Of a stretch of 40,337 nt of DNA, positions 39,154 to 40,337 are shown one piece after another. Location of the stretch: NCBI GenBank assembly GCA_903917735.1, contig CAIXBR010000097.1:1-40337 (forward strand). The letters are read 5' to 3'. Position 1 is the stretch's first letter. Each line of letters opens with the position of its first letter. Origin of the DNA: an uncultured Elusimicrobia bacterium. GTDB lineage: Bacteria; Elusimicrobiota; Elusimicrobia; Elusimicrobiales; UBA9959. The translations under genes and the position numbers were made by a program. The notes beneath the pieces were generated by a model. That model made no database searches, was not told the DNA's origin, and saw nothing but the letters and a program-made list of their open reading frames with translations.

Positions 39154-39540
39154 TCATGGAGTATACAACGGGCTTCCACAGCCTGAACAGACTGCTCTCC
39201 AGGCCTCCAGGGAGAACATGCTTCCGGCCGGATGGCGCCCCACCCAGACGAGCACAGGGATCATAACGTAGACGCCGATACCGATGGAGATATTCGCGCC
39301 CGGAGCTGGGAGAATATCCATCGGACGCGGAGATAAGCTCCCCAGCATCAGCACGATGAGCCCCGCCATTCCCGCGAATAAGACTATCAGCAGCGGCAAT
39401 CCTTTAACGAGGCTCGTTCGCACTAGCCCTAAAAGTTTCCCGAATCCCAACATTCCCGCAAATCCCATATAAAGCAGTGCAATCGCTGCGAGACGGAAAC
39501 AAAAACTGTAAAGCACGGCCGCAACCATGCCCAGCAGCAC
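39154..39540 (-). CDS. Possible small membrane protein (doubtful)
   Basis: An open frame of 128 residues with two or three hydrophobic segments ('FCFRLAAIALLYMGFAGMLGFG', 'GLPLLIVLFAGMAGLIVLMLG', 'IGIGVYVMIPVLVWVG') and a C-terminal 'SGCGSPLYTP'. The base pattern is compatible with coding, but neither the GTG at 39540 nor the ATG at 39528 has a ribosome site and I recognise no family. It fills the 461-base gap between the phosphatase and the next receptor gene. It could be a real short membrane protein, a relic, or chance. Confidence 0.35.
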   Translation of the reverse strand: MLLGMVAAVLYSFCFRLAAIALLYMGFAGMLGFGKLLGLVRTSLVKGLPLLIVLFAGMAGLIVLMLGSLSPRPMDILPAPGANISIGIGVYVMIPVLVWVGRHPAGSMFSLEAWRAVCSGCGSPLYTP

Positions 39541-39572
39541 CGCAGTCTTTTACAGCAATCACGGCTCAAAAT

Positions 39573-39601
39573 TTGGAATAATAGTAACAATTAGTGATAT
39601 T
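39573..39601 (+). promoter_or_regulatory. Candidate promoter of the terminal Cache receptor gene
   Basis: TTGGAA (39573-39578) and GATATT (39596-39601) are 17 bases apart. The -10 box ends seven bases before a GTG start codon, again consistent with a leaderless message. Confidence 0.4.
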
Positions 39602-39608
39602 CGCCTCT

Positions 39609-40337
39609 GTGAAAAATATGACATTTATAAAGAAAGGTTCCATCGAAAAAAAACTGCTCGTCCTCATCATTTCCGCTGTTTCCCTGCCGATACTATCCAC
39701 GCTCGGTCTCCTTTTCTGGCAGCAGACCAAGCTGGAAAGCATGGTGGCCGAAATAGTCATGACCAAGCACATGGAGGGGCTGGTCTCCGGCTTTTACGAC
39801 CTATGCAGGTCGCATAAGATCACCGACCAGCAGATGGTTAAAGATACCGTCCGCTCCAGATCGATAGGAAAAACAGGCTACTTCTTCGTTCTGCAGGGCA
39901 CCGGGCCCAACCGCGGCACCTACATACTTTCCAAGGACGGCAAGCGCGACGGCGAGAACCTGTGGGACGCCAAGGATAATAACGGCGCCTACTTCGTGCA
40001 CGAACTGATAGCCGGCGCCCTTCAGACCACCACCGGGCAGATGGCGCACACCGAGCGGTATCCCTGGCTGAACCCAGGAGAGTCCGCTCCCCGCAATAAA
40101 GTAGCTTTTTCAACTTATTACAAGCCGTGGGACTGGGTTATCGGAGTGACGCTTTACGAGGACGAACGAGATACCATGCTGGCGAAGGTCCATACCGCCT
40201 TTTCCGATCTGCTCCTGGTAGTGCTCGCTTCGGGCATAGGCATGCTCCTTGTGGCCGTTTACATCGGCGTGCGCGTCAGCCGGGGCATCACCCGGCCACT
40301 GGCCCGTGTGATAGGCGCAGCCGAGACCGTGGCGCAC
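39609..40337 (+). CDS. Cache-HAMP membrane receptor, N-terminal part (cut by window edge)
   Basis: The frame stays open to the window end (243 codons from GTG 39609; ATG 39618 is an alternative start three codons later). It encodes a first membrane segment (about 16-37), a periplasmic single-Cache region ('GKTGYFFVLQGTGPNRGTYI', 'DGENLWDAKDNNGAYFVHEL', 'AFSTYYKPWDWVIGVTLYEDE'), a second membrane segment (about 200-222) and the start of HAMP ('SRGITRPLARVIGAAETV'). The output domain is outside the window: methyl-accepting chemotaxis, histidine kinase, cyclase or SpoIIE are all possible. There is no Shine-Dalgarno sequence. Confidence 0.85.
   Translation, partial: MKNMTFIKKGSIEKKLLVLIISAVSLPILSTLGLLFWQQTKLESMVAEIVMTKHMEGLVSGFYDLCRSHKITDQQMVKDTVRSRSIGKTGYFFVLQGTGPNRGTYILSKDGKRDGENLWDAKDNNGAYFVHELIAGALQTTTGQMAHTERYPWLNPGESAPRNKVAFSTYYKPWDWVIGVTLYEDERDTMLAKVHTAFSDLLLVVLASGIGMLLVAVYIGVRVSRGITRPLARVIGAAETVAH

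Noticed and set aside
1..40337. CRISPR arrays, tRNA or rRNA genes
   Set aside because: I saw no regularly spaced repeats and no cloverleaf or rRNA-like segments on either strand. The only direct repeat pair of note is the 11-bp one at 28181-28205.

Overview
The window looks like a chromosomal segment of a Gram-negative, probably anaerobic bacterium. Evidence is several signal-peptide outer-membrane barrels, a PorV/UPF0164-like porin beside a secreted papain-family protease with a C-terminal YPNPF/FlgD-Ig-type sorting domain, a secreted clostripain, a DUF5916 outer-membrane protein, and a NifX-like/DUF134 pair common in anaerobes. This mix and the moderately high GC suggest Elusimicrobiota or a neighbouring lineage. 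That is inference; no rRNA or universal marker gene is present.

Layout. (1) 1-138: start of an IS3-type insertion element. 204-3729: a RiPP-like group on the minus strand (asparagine-synthase-type cyclase, PqqD/RRE protein, SPASM-like radical SAM enzyme) with no recognisable precursor. 3730-4617: gene-poor, with a sulfotransferase 3' fragment and several inverted repeats. (2) 4618-8402: a secreted operon (clostripain, an unknown 580-residue protein with a damaged HExxH-like motif, a small secreted protein) behind a near-consensus promoter, then a DUF5916 barrel. (3) 10986-11723: NifX-like/DUF134 operon behind a perfect 24-bp palindrome, divergent from a methyltransferase. (4) 12818-15964: two small barrels and a DHA2 drug exporter. 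(5) 16152-19615: an NCS2 permease fused to an RsbW-like domain, an in-frame relic of a SpoIIE-type phosphatase, and a Na/phosphate cotransporter. (6) 19821-24395: a complete livKHMGF branched-chain amino-acid ABC operon. (7) 24696-28205: the C1 protease and PorV-like operon, then a GH3-type acyl-adenylating enzyme. (8) 30078-33576: a polar amino-acid ABC operon whose ATPase has an RsbW-like C-terminal domain and whose binding protein has its two lobes in swapped order, then a phytol-kinase-like membrane protein. (9) 33583-35160: an oleate-hydratase-family protein. (10) 35498-39147: STAS - RsbW kinase - NMT1-type binding protein - dCache/HAMP/SpoIIE phosphatase operon. (11) 39609-end: a truncated Cache/HAMP receptor.

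The most unusual theme is repeated physical linkage of transport proteins to partner-switching modules (STAS, RsbW-type HATPase, SpoIIE phosphatase). Two transporters carry RsbW-like domains of about 131 residues that have lost the usual N-box Asn and G1 Asp. A binding protein with no permease sits inside an intact STAS/RsbW/SpoIIE operon. A phosphatase tail follows the permease fusion in frame. This is consistent with a system in which nutrient uptake and anti-sigma/antagonist signalling are mechanically coupled. The domain assignments are by eye; the mechanism is inference.

Most operons are tightly packed with 4-bp ATGA/GTGA overlaps. Several genes lack a Shine-Dalgarno sequence and have a promoter -10 box only 5-9 bases before the start codon, suggesting leaderless transcripts.
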